A DNA stretch of 64,000 nucleotides from Planococcus citri. Lineage: Eukaryota; Arthropoda; Insecta; Hemiptera; Pseudococcidae. The stretch's first letter is position 1; every line of letters starts with the position of its first letter. The notes beneath the pieces were generated by a model that was given only the letters and a program-made list of their open reading frames with translations, was not told the DNA's origin and did no database searches. The stretch is from positions 56,048,001 through 56,112,000 of the forward strand of contig NC_088679.1 of the NCBI RefSeq assembly GCF_950023065.1. Reading direction: 5' to 3'. Below, piece after piece: positions 12,929-25,816 of this stretch. The position numbers and the translations under genes were made by a program.

Positions 12929-14350
12929 CCCTTAGGAGAGTCTATGGGTTTCCATGTTGGGGAAACAAATTACTTTGATGAGTGTAATGGCGTACGTAGC
13001 ATGCCCAATTGGCCAAATCACAAAGAACTTAAGCTTTCAAGGAAACATCATTTTGGAAAATGAAAGTTGAAAAAAAACTCAAATCCTTCATTTAAAAAAC
13101 AACAAAACATATGAATATAAATTGGAAATTTTCTTCCAAAAAAATTCAACAACATGAATAACAAACGTTTGTCAAAAACATTTTTTGAAAATATTATTAG
13201 AAAATTAATAAGAAAAGGGTCATCTGGTAGTTCCCAAGTTGAGCTAAAATAAAAATTTGGTGAATGAAATGCCTTTGACCAAAAAATGAAAAAAAAAAAA
13301 ATCTAAGCCGCTAGAAGAGGATTTGATATCAAGTCGTATACTTACTTGAAGTCTTTTTGAAGAAAAATCTTCTATTTGCGGCCTAAATTTTTTTCTCATT
13401 TTTTTGGTCAAAGGCTATCTTTCACCAAATCAGGGTAATTAAGAAGTATTCATGATAGAAAAAAGTATTTCTCGATTTAATAAAAAAAAAAAAAAGAACG
13501 ATAAGGTTTGTATCCACGATATACACACATAGAAAGAACAATAAAAAGTAAACAATTTCCACGAGAAGTTTTTGACAGGATGAACGATAAGTAAAGTGAT
13601 GTCCACGATGAATAAGTAAATAAAAAAATGGAAGTGTTGACGCTGGACGCCCACGTTTGTGTTTTGATGTTTTGATCCAACAGGATGGATTTGACTGCCA
13701 AGGGTGCCTGCACAAGATTTAATCAGATTTGCAGGTCCAGTACATGTTTGCAAGTCAATTTTTTCATAAAGGTAGTATGTACTTAGTAATGGACAAGTAC
13801 ATGTTTTTGGACGCAGCTCTGGTTTTTCAGTACTTATTCGCCACACTCATCCTGTCCATTTGCAGAAATCAACTTTTTCATTTCCTTTGCTTGGAACTTG
13901 GAAGTTGGATGTTTTAATGATTTTAAGCGTTATTGTGGTGTTAAAGGTACCGTTTTGTTGCATTGATTTCTTGATTTCGAATTGCTCACTGGTACCTAAG
14001 CCAAAATATCGTGTTAATCAGTGAAAAATATCGTGCTAACCACCCTATTTATCGTTCAATTATTCATTTCCCTTTTTTTTTCTTGTTAATTTTTAAAGAA
14101 TATTTTTAAAAAGTGCTTTTGACAAATGTTTTTCACTCGAGGTGTTGAAATTTTTTGAAAAAAATTTCTAATTTGTATTCATTTGTTTTGTTGGAAATGA
14201 AGGATTTGAGTTTTTTCAAAATGATGTTTCTTTGAATGCTCAACTTTTTCGTGACTTGAACAATTAGGCAGGGTAGGTAGAGGTACCCTTTTACACTCTT
14301 CAAGGCAATTTGTTTTCCCAACATGGAAACCTAGAGGACCTCCAAAGGGG
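12929..14350. mobile_element. piggyBac-type foldback MITE, copy 2, with interior insertion
   Basis: Left arm (CCATGTTGGGGAAACAAATTA at about 12953) is inverted at the right (ACAATTTG/TTTTCCCAACATGG near 14305-14325), and both match copy 1 at 2854-3804. The outer tips resemble CCCTT..GGAG, but the flanking tetramers (TCTA and GTAA/TAAT) are no longer clean TTAA. About 650 bp in the middle (roughly 13430-14090) is absent from copy 1, so something else is probably inserted there. Confidence 0.6.
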
Positions 14351-14781
14351 TAATTGTTTCTGAACATACCCCGCCCCTTCCATGATGGCTTGAATAGCTG
14401 CCACTGCCAGCGCAGCCGGCTGCATAAGCTATAAATGAGATATTCGAACCATTTCCCCAGATTTTCTTTTCTATTCTCTACAATAGGCAATGGCCACATT
14501 GATGGGGATTTCGCAGAAAAAACAAACAATCAATCGATTAAAAAAAAAAAGAAAAAAAAACGATATCTACACAGTTCAAGTCAAATCGCTCAACATGAAA
14601 CACTCGAGGATATAATCAGTTCGATTCGAGTACTCGTCTTCGTCCATATCTACGAGTACTTTTTGTTGCAAAAAACCATCGCCATCAAATAATAGGTACT
14701 CGTGAGTATGTACTTGATCCAGTCACAAATCGAACGAAACGAGTTGGTTCGCGTAGTCGTCGACTAATTTTTTCGTATAAG

Positions 14782-14789
14782 TATAAATA
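14782..14789 (+). promoter_or_regulatory. Candidate TATA box of the plus-strand legumain-like gene
   Basis: TATAAATA about 180 bp upstream of the ATG at 14970. Motif and position only; the leader between them is free of other ATGs in a long frame. Confidence 0.4.
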
Positions 14790-14969
14790 CTACCTACCTA
14801 GTCAATTATCTCGAAAGCATAAAGTAAAATTGTTTTCCGCGTGCTCATTATCTACGCGTTCGTGTACAGTAGTTAGACTTATACCCAACATTATTCGTAT
14901 TAGTGGAGTAGATTCCAAAATATTGAAACAGAATAAAACAGAAAGCAGAAACAAACCGAAAAACAAAAA

Positions 14970-17900
14970 ATGAAATCGCACGTGGCACTATTGTTTTTGT
15001 TGGTTTGTTTGAACAGTATTATTTACGCGCACAGCAAGCAATTCGCTGTGTTGGTTGCCACCACGAAATCATGGCTGCATTATGGACATCAGGTATGCTT
15101 ACTAATTCAGCCATTTTACTCGTACTAGTTGTACTAGATGTACATATTTATATTCAACTGCCAAATACGTGCTATTGCCTCGAGTAAGTATAGATACATA
15201 ATACTTATGTAATTCGCTAAAACGAAATTCACAGATAAATCAATCGGAATGAGTGTGAAGAAATGTGAATGATTTAAATATTGAGATTCCGATTGAACTA
15301 TTGACACCTTGGGGTCAAGGTGAGTTGTCAGTTTGGCCGAAACAAGTGAAACTTTTAATGGCTTTTCATGTTTCGGCCCATTACGATTACGATGTTTATA
15401 AATTCACGTGGCTTATCGTTTTTCTGAAAATATTCAAAATCTATTAATAAATATGGAAACATCGGTAGTAAATTTAAAATTGCAAATTTTCGGTGTTTAA
15501 TGCATTTTAAAATAACCAAACGAATGATGACACTGAAGAAACAAGAGTTTCAGGAACTCGCTTCATCAGCGAATACACTCCACAGGGTGCGCCGAAAAGT
15601 CAAGCGCCCCTCCTTCCCTGGAAAAAGTTTTTCGCGTTGGTCACAGTGAACAGCAGAAATGATAACACGTGATTGATTGCTCGTGAATACTCCACCAATC
15701 ACAGGAATTTTTGATTTATTCCACGTTGCCAACCTACAGTTAGTGAACAAAAAACTTTCTTTAGAGGTACTCGATATTTCTGTGCATGCTCTGTGTTTTG
15801 TACATTACATACATACCTACCGAAGGTCTACTGTAAGTAGAGACGCATACAGGGTGCGCAAAAATATCGAATACCTCGAAGAAAGTTTTTTATTAAAAAT
15901 ATGGGTTTGCAACGTGAAATAGGCGCATATGATTAGTGGAATGTCATCACAATTTGTTATCATTATTATCATCTTTGACCGTGGCCATGACGAACCGAAA
16001 CATTTATAGCAGAAAACTTTTTCCAGGGTATTTGATATTTCTGCGCAACCTGTACCTACTCGTACCTACCTATGTATACTACAATTGTGTACTCTTGATA
16101 TTACGTAGGTTATGGTTCGGCCCAAATCAAAAATTCAGATAATGAATAGGACTACCCTTAATTTTGGTCAAAATTCTATTTTTAAACAATACAATTTAAA
16201 CAGTTTGTCAAAATATTGCTATTTAGAGGTCACTCAAAGCCACTGAATTTTGGATATTTTGATGCAAAAATTAGAAATAAAACAAGTAATCAAAAATATA
16301 TAGTACTTCCATATTATATTTCTCAGAATGCTAAATTGCATTCATTAATATTTAATGATATAAGATACTTAGTACAGTATGTTACGGTAATTAGAATTGG
16401 AATACTACTAGTAGAATCATTACTTACTATTTTCTCCACCTCCATTTCGGCAATCTCGTCAAATTCTCCGATCGGTAGTACATCGTCTACCGCCTCCTCA
16501 TCGGAATCCTCCAGTTGTTGATGAGGAATTCTGGGGGGGGGGATGCATCGCGTCTATACCTCCGCGTCGTCGATTTCTTCATTAAGATACCATAGGTGGT
16601 TGATAAAAGCATCAATGGCTGCTTTTGAAACTACCGAATCCGTTTTGCTGTAATCATGCAAACACCTGAAAAAATTCAAGTCCTTTTATGGGGCACCTGC
16701 TGCATTTAGACTTGAATACCGAAACTTCATGTAGCATTTTATGATAAAAACGTTGAATCGTTTCATTTGTGAAAGTTCTCGAGAAGTTAATTAAATCTGG
16801 GCTCGGAAAAGATAGGTATAGATTTTGAGCGTACAAATGTTGCGACTCACAATCAGCAAGACTTTTTCGATCTTGGATCTCGAAGATCGTCATCTTCCGA
16901 GGGAGGCTTTTGCTCGTTGGATTCTTCTTCGGATTCGACGCCTCCTTTTATTCTTGTACCTCGGCGCGTTTTTGATGGACCTGCTTCATTTAAATTGTCG
17001 TCTTCAAAGTGAATCAGCTATACTGCTGGATTCGTCGAGCTGTGAAGGGAGCGACGATGGAATTGGGTAGTTTCGGATCTTTTTCTAACAGAACTGCAAT
17101 TCGCAATTCTGTAATATTAATGAGTCGATTTCGTCTTCAATTGCAAGTCCATTGTACCGCGACCGCGCTCGTGTAGCTATTTAGCGAAAATTCATTACTA
17201 CTCGTACTTGCATATTCATTAATATAGCGCATTTCTATTTTCAGTCCACTGTGCTACACGCTTATCAAACATTGATTGCAAACGGATTTCCACGCTCCAA
17301 TATAATTACCATGTTTTACGATGATCTCGCCAATCATCCAAGGTAGGTTAATGTTAGAGATTGACTTATGTACACTTACACAGTATACACTAGGCCGGAT
17401 GCTGGAGAATGAAAGATACATAGAGAGAAATTTTTATTGGAATTTGTATTATGAATATTGGGATTTTGGATGGGCCCTGAAAATTTGTCAGTTTTTACTA
17501 TAAATTATGGTAATTTTTGTTTTTTTCTACAAAATATCTCTCAAAGTGAATTGTAAAAATTACTCGTATAATTTATAGAAAGAATTGTTACGTAAATTTA
17601 TGCCTAGTAAAAATCGTTAAACTTTCAGAGTCCATCCAAAATCTCATTATTTATAGTAAAAAGTGCGCTGCATTTTTCTCTGTCTAGGAAGGGTACGGCG
17701 TGGTAGCGCTGTGACTGCGAGTGAAGTCCTACCTATACTTTCAAACTACCTACCTATTTCCTGTACTTACCATACAGGGTGCGCAGAAATACCAAGTACC
17801 CTGAAAGAAATTTTCTATCGAACGTTTCGGTTAGTCACGGTGAATGATGATAATGGCAGCACATGATTGGTGGTTGGAGTGAGGTGATAACATTCCACCA

Positions 17901-20900
17901 ATCATATGCTTCTATTTCACCATTTACGTTGCCAACCTATACTTTAAGCAAAAAACTTTCTTTGGCGTACTCGATATTTCTGGGCACCCTGTAGGTAGTC
18001 CCTGGGTAGTAGGTACTTGTGTACTTCATTGATGGATCTACTCGCTATACGATTAGACCTACGATAAGCATAGATACATATGTATAATTTACTCGCGTGT
18101 TAGGTATAAAGGTGTACCTACTTTATGTGTACATTTTTTCAGTAACACAGAAAAAGGAGTAATTCGAAACCATCCGGAAGGAAAAAATGTTTACGAAAAT
18201 GTTAAAAAAGATTACACAGGCGAGGTAAGTAAACCATTCGTAGAAATATATCTACTTTCAACTCATGTAGGTGCGGTACATCAGTGCTGTAAGAGATTAC
18301 TCCCTCCCTTCCCCCAATGGACACGCCAAATTTCAGCGTCTTAGGTCAATGTGGAGGGGTGGAGAGCGTGACACAAAATTTTTTAAGGTCAATTAAACAC
18401 AAAAAAAAACGTTTTCTCTCTCCAAATTAATCTAGGAGGCTATATTTGGTTATGTTCTTACGTGTAATTTTTGATTTCCTATCGATTGGATTTCAGTTTT
18501 ACTTTCTCGGTCTTTACCACCCCTCTCTACCCCATTCTAAAAATTTTGACATTCCCGAATATTGATCCAAGTGGTAATCCCCACTCAAACCCCTTAATTC
18601 GTACACCAAACCAAGCCTACATAAATACCGAATTTTAGCGAATTTTGTTGAAATCCCTACGACTGAAATCATTTCATGTTCGCGCAAAAAAAATAAAAAT
18701 GAAAATACATGAGACATTTTAGATTTCCAGACTATACATAAAGCCAACGTACGAAATAATACAAGTAAGGAAACCAGCTCGACTTTTGAGAATTTTTTTC
18801 TTCCAACTTGAAATTTCCAAATTCAAGGATTAATTTTCTCGCATAAATTTCAAATTAGAAATTTCGCACTGTTTTTTCTCACTCACAACAAGAGAACAAA
18901 TTTCAAACTAGTTTTGTCTATCTATTCAAACTCGTAGTTTAACTATGCAATCCCAAAACGGATTTTGTGATTGGTCCTATCCCTGTTTCCGGAATCATGA
19001 ATCATGATAGGCTGTATAAGCCTTATTTTACTTTTGTTCTATGAAATAAGAGTAGGTAATTTGGTGTAACTTTACATATGTAGATAGCCTAGGTACGTAG
19101 TACAACAACTACACGTGGGTAACTGGTGTACTCATGTCGCCATACGCGAAGCGAATGTCTCATGACTGTACTTATTCTGTGCAGAAAGTGACGGCAGACA
19201 ACTTCATCGGAGTCATAACTGGAAATGGTTCGTTGGCCAGCGGTCCAGTGATCAAAAGGTAATTTTTTTCGAAACTTTTAGTCTACAATGTACATGTGTG
19301 AGTATGTGTACGTCACCATGGAGTTTGGTCAGCGCCGAAGGCGATCTTTGACAAATCCTCATGGTCAAAGCTCAACTTGTGCTACATTCCTGGCCTTATG
19401 AGGTGTATCACAATGGCCCGTTTTTGTGTAGTAAAGTGTTCAGAAAGGAAATGGTTGAATTGTCAAAAATGAAGGATAATTATGATATTACCTACACAAA
19501 AACGTGCTACTGTACGGCTACAAGTTTAGAAGTTGCGCTTGCACGTGTATTACGTAAATTGATCTCGTTTTGGTTTTTGTTTCGTGTGTGTACTTTCAGC
19601 AGCGGTCCGAAGGATACTCTTTTCGTGTACATTGCCGGATTGAGCACTTATCAATACCTAACGTTTCCTTCTGGACCTGGTATTTCTTCCGCGAAACTAA
19701 AACAAACGTTGGAAAAATTGACGAAGGAGAAAAAATTCAAAAAAGTAAACACTTACTTACACTCAAGTGCCTAATATCTATTCGACTATATTCTGAAACC
19801 TTGTTTTGGGCGACGAGGGTGCTGGATATTTTTGAACACGTTGCTGCAGGTGCTACCCGCCTAATTTAAACGCATTCTTATGTTTCGTTTGCAGGTATTT
19901 GTGAGTGCAGATGTATCGTTTGCTGATTCACTATTCGATGAAATAGCACCCAAAAGCAGAGGTACAAATTAATCGCTTAGACTAGACTAAAGTAGACATT
20001 ATTGCGTACCCACGCATATTTTTATCATTTTCATCATACTCATCGTTTGGCGTACTTACAAATTCGATGATCGACATGGTACCTTAAAACTTTTCTGTCA
20101 CTCGATACACATGTACCTACGTATGATATGGCTTGGCATACGTCATACGAGTTAATAGACGTACATGCGAGTAACCTTGAAAATAATATGCCCAACTCCA
20201 GCTACAGGTGGTCCAAGAAAGACAGTTCAAAAATGGTTGATTTACAGTTTTCATGTCCACGTGCGTTGCGATGAAAACCTACATAAATAGGCCTAGTAAA
20301 CAATACCAATACGAGTAAAACGAAACAACACCTTTGCGGGAATACATTTTTTGCTTCAATCTGCCCTGTGTAACGTCTTTACATAAATGTCAGAAGATAA
20401 GTATATGGTTCATTTTGAGTTGAAAATTGCTACAATCGGATTAAGCCACAGAGTGTTTGTCACCCCGGTGGAGGGGAGGTGAGGATGGTGTAGCCTTTAG
20501 TCTACACGAGCCTCGAAGATGATGCATTTTCGAAGAAAAAAAATTGCGAATTTCCCTTCTGATCGTCGCTCAATTTGATTTGTTTTAAAAACGATTTGTC
20601 GCATTTAAAAGATATAGCCAATAAGCCATAAAGATTTAGCTGCACTATTTACGGCAAACTGAGTATGCAATTCTAGTAACATAATGACGTGACACGGGCG
20701 TGGTGAGGCGAGGCGGACTGTTTTCAAATCTTTTCCATATGAGGAAAGTTTGGGTACCCATTGTTGTATTGTATTACCCAAACTAAACTACATGCAATAT
20801 TACACTAGATTCGTATAGGAGGTACCCACGTAATTCTATTTTTTATTTTATTAGGCAATTTATTGCTTAGTTATCAATTTCTTTAATTTTTTTTTATTAT

Positions 20901-22975
20901 ACTCGTAGTTTTTGTGAGCACTTCGACTGCCCTTGAAGAACATGCCCATTTGGTGTATTGCTTCCCAGAAAAAAATCTCTGTCATGGTAGTTTGTACGGT
21001 GTTGCGTGGACTCAATATTCCGATCGAGTAAGTCTGATGCTCATTTGGGAGACAAAACAATAAAATACATTTATAATAATGATACGTAGGTATGCAACTA
21101 ATAAAAGACACATTGGTCGGACGTGAAATTTTAAGCTAAAAATTGCCGCAACGACGCGAGTAAATTTTGCATCCTTCCCGGACTTTTTCTAGAAAATAGA
21201 AAAATTTTCTACTTTTTGGCCGGAGAAATAAACATAAAACACCGAATCTTCCGGCCATTATGAACCCATACTTGACAAGTTCGTTTGCATACAAATATGT
21301 ACATACATACCTAGGCTAGGTATATTTCTCTTTTTTGTCGTTCTCGAATGATTTGTTGATTCTGAGCAGACCGATCGTAAACAAATCGACAATCGAGTTC
21401 AGTTTTTGTTAACACCTAATTTGATTTTTAAGCGATTCATTCGTTCGCAAACGATTTTTTCTCGTCTGAACCAATCTTTTGGGAACGAGAACGAATTAGT
21501 TACAATTCTTATTGATTGATACATCAAAGTACATACGAGTATGTCTAGTTTTGACTTTATAGTCCCTCGAAAATTTGTTCAATTACTGATTCATTCGTTC
21601 GTGAACGAGGAACCAGTATTTCCCTGCGAGTGAATCCTACGTACGTAAACCTAAATTTTTGAGTCGTTGGTCGTGTCGTTGGAAAAAATCAGGTTACCGA
21701 AAAGTTGGGTTTCTCACGCAAACTGTATGAGTTTTTTTCCCCCCAACTCGCTGTATTATTTACTCATAAAAGTCGTTTTTGGTACTCGTATGTTTCAACA
21801 GCTACGTCAACTCAAATCCGGAGCTAAACGAACACTATACGATCAATTCAACTATGTAAGAGCTGAAACACCTTACACTCATGTCAACATATATGGCGAT
21901 TTGCGAGTCGGACAAAGTCAATTACAAGAATTTATCGGTTATAAATTCGAAGGTAAGCGCGATGCCAATAAAGTGGGACTCGCGCTCGACTCAACCCGAG
22001 TATTATCAGACGATATGCAGTCACAAGCTGACGCCCAAGCGATGAGTAAAAATCAACCAGAATTCAGTGTCGGTACTAATTACGATCAACAAATGAGTAA
22101 TGAAGAAAAATCGCGCACCGTTAAGGTTAGTAGCCTACTTACTTGTGCTACCGCAACCTACCCATATGTAGGCTCCATAATACCTATAGGTACCTGTATG
22201 TATTTACCTATGTAGGTATATCTATGTATTATTGTTTCGTAGAATCGTGATTTCATCAAGGAAACGATGAAAAATATATTCGATCACTTGCAAAATAACG
22301 GATACAAAAATGTACAATACGAAAAAGCCGAGAAACCGAGAAAACTTGTATCCGAAAATCATTCCGATTTGTACGAAGATGCAATTCGAGAGTTTCACGA
22401 ACGATGTATAAATATTAACGAGGTAAAGTGGTAAAGCACATCATCTTGAATTTTGTGTTATAGTGTTGGCCTTGGTGTCCCCCCCCCCTATCCTCCAACA
22501 AATTATACTATAATACTGACGCTTATACATAGATAGGTTGAGGTACAGAGTGCTCAGAAATATCGTGAACCCCAAAGAAAGTTTTTTATTAAAAATATAG
22601 GTTGGTAACAAGAAATAGATACATATGATTGGTTGAATGTTATTATCTCAGTCCAACAACCAATCATGTGCTATCAGGCATTATTATCATTCACTGTGAC
22701 CAACCGAAATATTTAGCAGAAAACTTTGTTAGGGGTTCACGATATTTCTGGGCGCCCTGTAGCTGCTACCTACACCTTCTTTTTCTGACAAATCTGATGG
22801 AAACAAGTAATTTATAAACCATTCGTTACTTTTCCAATTACAGAATCCATTTGCGCTGAATGAAATTCCAAAACTGGCCCATTTAATCACCAGCAACGTC
22901 AGCTTAGATGACCTGAAAACTGCTATGACTGCCAACTGCAACGAAAATCACAGACTCACAGCTAATGTTTACTAA
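14970..22975 (+). CDS. Legumain-like pseudoenzyme with prodomain (10 exons)
   Basis: Exons: 14970-15092, 17245-17342, 18143-18224, 19185-19258, 19603-19744, 19895-19961, 20909-21027, 21802-22125, 22243-22422, 22844-22975; GT-AG throughout, frame closes to 446 aa. Signal peptide at about residues 1-20, then C13 landmarks: FAVLVATTKSW, HAYQTLIANG, ITMFYDDLA, KDYTGE and SGPKD. The catalytic His position reads VYIAGLSTY (His to Leu) and the nucleophile position reads VFVSADVSFADS (Cys to Val). The last exons match the legumain prodomain in layout, with two Cys (EFHERC and TANC) and a helical segment. Seven intron phases equal those of the minus-strand paralogue, and exons 5 (142 bp) and 7 (119 bp) are equal in length. 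Likely secreted or lysosomal, non-proteolytic. Exon 5 has a CAGCAG tandem acceptor; the second was chosen to match the paralogue. Confidence 0.88.
15583..15793. mobile_element. 210-bp MITE, copy 2 (diverged), in intron 1
   Basis: Ends CAGGGTGCGCCGAAAAG and a decayed TGTGCATGCTCTG. The interior matches copy 1 in layout, but the flanking TA is lost on the left. Confidence 0.7.
15850..16052. mobile_element. 210-bp TA MITE, copy 3, in intron 1
   Basis: Ends CAGGGTGCGCAAAAATATCG and ATATTTCTGCGCAACCTG with TA on both sides. It lies only about 57 bp from copy 2. Confidence 0.8.
16545..16893 (-). pseudogene. Relic of an unidentified transposon-type gene in intron 1
   Basis: Minus-strand frame 16893-16654 has protein-like composition (for example FSRTFTNETIQRFYHKML). 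After a frame break near 16660 it continues as a frame containing CLHDYSKTDSVVSKA and HLWYLNEE, ending at a stop near 16545. This looks like one coding segment with a single disruption. I recognise the style as a repeated, transposon-associated insect protein but cannot name the family. Confidence 0.4.
17775..17991. mobile_element. 210-bp TA MITE, copy 4, in intron 2
   Basis: Ends CAGGGTGCGCAGAAATA and ATATTTCTGGGCACCCTG, flanked by TA at 17773-17774 and 17992-17993. Confidence 0.85.
22546..22759. mobile_element. 210-bp TA MITE, copy 5, in intron 9
   Basis: Ends CAGAGTGCTCAGAAATATCG and CGATATTTCTGGGCGCCCTG, TA on both sides. Confidence 0.82.
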
Positions 22976-23899
22976 ACTACCGTTTAATTTACGTATAAGT
23001 ACATTTCTTCATAGGCCATGAGTGCTAATTCGTGAAGCTTCAACTGCATTCGATTCAATGAGTATTCAATTATTGAGGTTTTCACAGACATTGTCAATTT
23101 AGAACAATAGATTTTATAAAACAACAAGAATTTCCATTTCATTTATAGCAACTTACGAAAATGGTTAACATTACAAATTTTATGATAAAAACAACTCACC
23201 TATACCTATATTAGTATCCACGTACACTCGTGTATACCTGGGATAAAAAACAATATAATACAATACTCAAACAGCCAAATATTTTTTTAAAAAGTAAATA
23301 CTTACAATAAGCCATTTGACTCTTGTAACCATTAATAACTTCAACAATATCGATATTGTTGCGAATTCTGACAGATGAAAAACAAACGATGATGCAGGCT
23401 GTTTGTGTGAGTCTACAAGTGAAATTGATCCTTCCAATGAGATAAAGCTGCATCTACTGAAAAAGAAAAGAAAAAATATAATTAAAATTTTAATCGATCA
23501 ACTTCTTAGTATTTTGTTAATTTATGAGGTAATAAGTTAATTTTCAATGATTATTAATTACCATTTTCAATTTTTGTGATTTTATTACCGCTACAGTTTC
23601 AAAATTGTTTATGGCAGATCTTCCCTTTTTGGAACCTATAGCGAAACGAATGGAAACGAATAAATTGTGGAAAAATCGACGAATTTATAATCGAAACGAT
23701 CAGTATACTCACTCAAGTTGTAAATTCACGGGGAAGCAAAAATGTTTAGCCTGAATGAATACTAAAAAAACAGTGCATCCATTTCATTGGTTCAAAGGTT
23801 GATTAAGACGGAAGATCTCGAACGAGAATCCGTCATCGTCACATAAAAAAATACAAATCACAAAAACTTTTCAACTGTTTTATTTACTACATAGTTTAT
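22976..23899. other. 3' flank of the legumain-like gene, non-coding
   Basis: No gene supported. No clear AATAAA was seen close to the stop codon at 22975. The minus frame 23211-23453 has no supporting motif. Confidence 0.4.
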
Positions 23900-24715
23900 T
23901 TAAAAATTAAGAATCATTATTTCGGCCTCTTCGTTGAATAAATTATACAATGGACTTCTAGACACTTGACGCACTTGATCGGCGTTTTGATTTCTTAATT
24001 GATTGAGTCTTGCCATGGCTGGCACAGACGGTAGTTGATTCACAACTTCGTTCTGAATTTCTCTCTAAGAATTTACAACAACACAAAAACCAAAATAATC
24101 AGTTAATTAGGTAATATTATAATTATAATTGGTACATACATTATGCTTTATTACTCACTTGAAAAAAATTATGGATGGTTCGTTCTAGCTATTGAAATAT
24201 GTTGTCTAGAACGCGACGTAACATAGGGTTTGTCTAGAAAATAGGGGGAAAAAATTATTAAAAATTGAAATTCAGATGTTAATCTGTAATTTGAGTGATA
24301 TGTAATAAATACGTACTTCTCTGATCCATCGCTGCTCTGTTCTATCCGCCTCCTGTATCAATAATGGGAGAGTTAGAAAGTTTGCATCTCCTGTATCAAC
24401 CCTTGTTAATAGTTCTTCCAGTTCTCTTAGCCTTGCACTGGGCTAAACATGTTATTAAAATTTACCTATGTGATTATAATTGTTGAAGATGTTTTTGGAT
24501 CCGATGATAGCGTAAAAGCTAGTATTCGTCAACTTACGCTCTTCATCTTTCCAAGAATTAAATAATTGCTTCATAGAAGAAAAACTCGATTCTTGACAAA
24601 CGTTTCCTTTCAGTTTGTGGTCGAATTTGAGTTGTAAAACAATGTTCTCCTTGAAATGGTGTACTTGGTTGAAATTATAAACACCGTAGTTTTTTAGGTC
24701 GAGCTCCATACCCAC
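23900..24715 (-). pseudogene. Relic of an unidentified multi-exon gene, probably transposon-derived
   Basis: Several exon-like segments on the minus strand. 24715-24536 (contains LQLKFDHKLKGNV and FNSWKDEERKL) ends at a strong GTAAGT. About 24443-24317 contains LRELEELLTRVDTGDAN and is followed by GTACGT. About 24229-24185 contains NPMLRRVLDNIF then a stop. 24064-23900 contains ARLNQLRNQNADQVRQ and ends with a stop. The phases of these segments do not all connect, so it is probably decayed. No domain recognised. Confidence 0.4.
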
Positions 24716-24856
24716 CTCGTTTTTGGGGAAATGGTCAAGTTCCAGTAGATAGCATTTGAGATTCTGTGTCGACCTAGGCTATTGTCTTCAAAATTCAACC
24801 CTACTTTCAGGGTTCTACTGAGCGGTTGAAAAATTTGCCAATTGTCTAAGTATTTT

Positions 24857-25187
24857 AGGGTAAATTCGTGTTTTGAAAACACTTTCTTCTTAAATATATC
24901 ACATTGATTGTTAGGTAAGTACCTGACCTAACTGTCCCAAAATATCGAAAGATATCATTTTTGAAACTGAGGAAATATTTTGGAATACAGTGGTGCCAAT
25001 TTCAAAAATCTTTATGATATAATTTCTTCAATATTTTGAAATTTACCATTAGTGAACAAAACAATTGGCACCACTGTATTCCGAAATTTTTCTCCAGTTT
25101 CAGAAATGATGTCTTTAGATATTTCGGCATAATTTATGCGAAATATTCGAGAAGAAAATATTTTTAAAACACGAATTTACTCACAAA
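24857..25187. repeat. Palindromic foldback repeat
   Basis: Arms: AAATTCGTGTTTTGAAAA at the left is inverted as AAAACACGAATTT at the right, and the interior TGGTGCCAATT/AATTGGCACCA pair shows the arms run to the centre. A related half-copy lies at about 59735-59870. Confidence 0.7.
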
Positions 25188-25726
25188 TAAGTTAAGCTTT
25201 TGCAAGTTTTCAACTGCTTAATGGAGCCCTGAATAAAAGTGATGTTGTATTTTGACGGCCATTATATCCTAGATCAACGCAGAGTCTCGAATGTCATGTA
25301 TTGGAACTAGGATATTTTTCCCAAAGCAGGTTGGGTGGGGGATAGAGTGAAAAAAAACTATTTTTTTTAGAAAATTCTTCATATTTGAGGACTTTATCTG
25401 ACCTTCAGGGGTACATTTCCCGGGCTAAATATATTTTTGAATAGCTTTCAATTTAAAATGAAGGTTTTTAGTGAATTTTGATCAAAATCCTGTTATTTTG
25501 AGACCCGGCATCCTGCTGAAAAAATTTGTTAATCTGCATAAGAACAGAAGTTTGGGGCATGGGTGGGCTGAAATTTTCAATGTCTTATTTTTAAGCCGAA
25601 ACGCTCTGATTTAGTTATTTTACTCTTAATTGACTCTGTTACATTAACATCGTGTCTTAAAATATTGAAACAGTATTCGGCTGGCAACTTACGTATGTTT
25701 CGGTCCATTCCAGTAACTCTTTGTAG

Positions 25727-25816
25727 TTCATTTTTTTACGAGATCATCCCAGAAATAGGTGCTGTACGTATTTCATTTTTTTACGAGATCATCCCAGAAA
25801 TAGGTGCTGTACGTAT
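25727..25816 (+). repeat. Perfect 2 x 45-bp tandem duplication
   Basis: The unit beginning TTCATTTTTTTACGAGATCA and ending GTGCTGTACGTAT occurs at 25727-25771 and again at 25772-25816 with no visible difference, so the duplication is recent. Confidence 0.9.
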
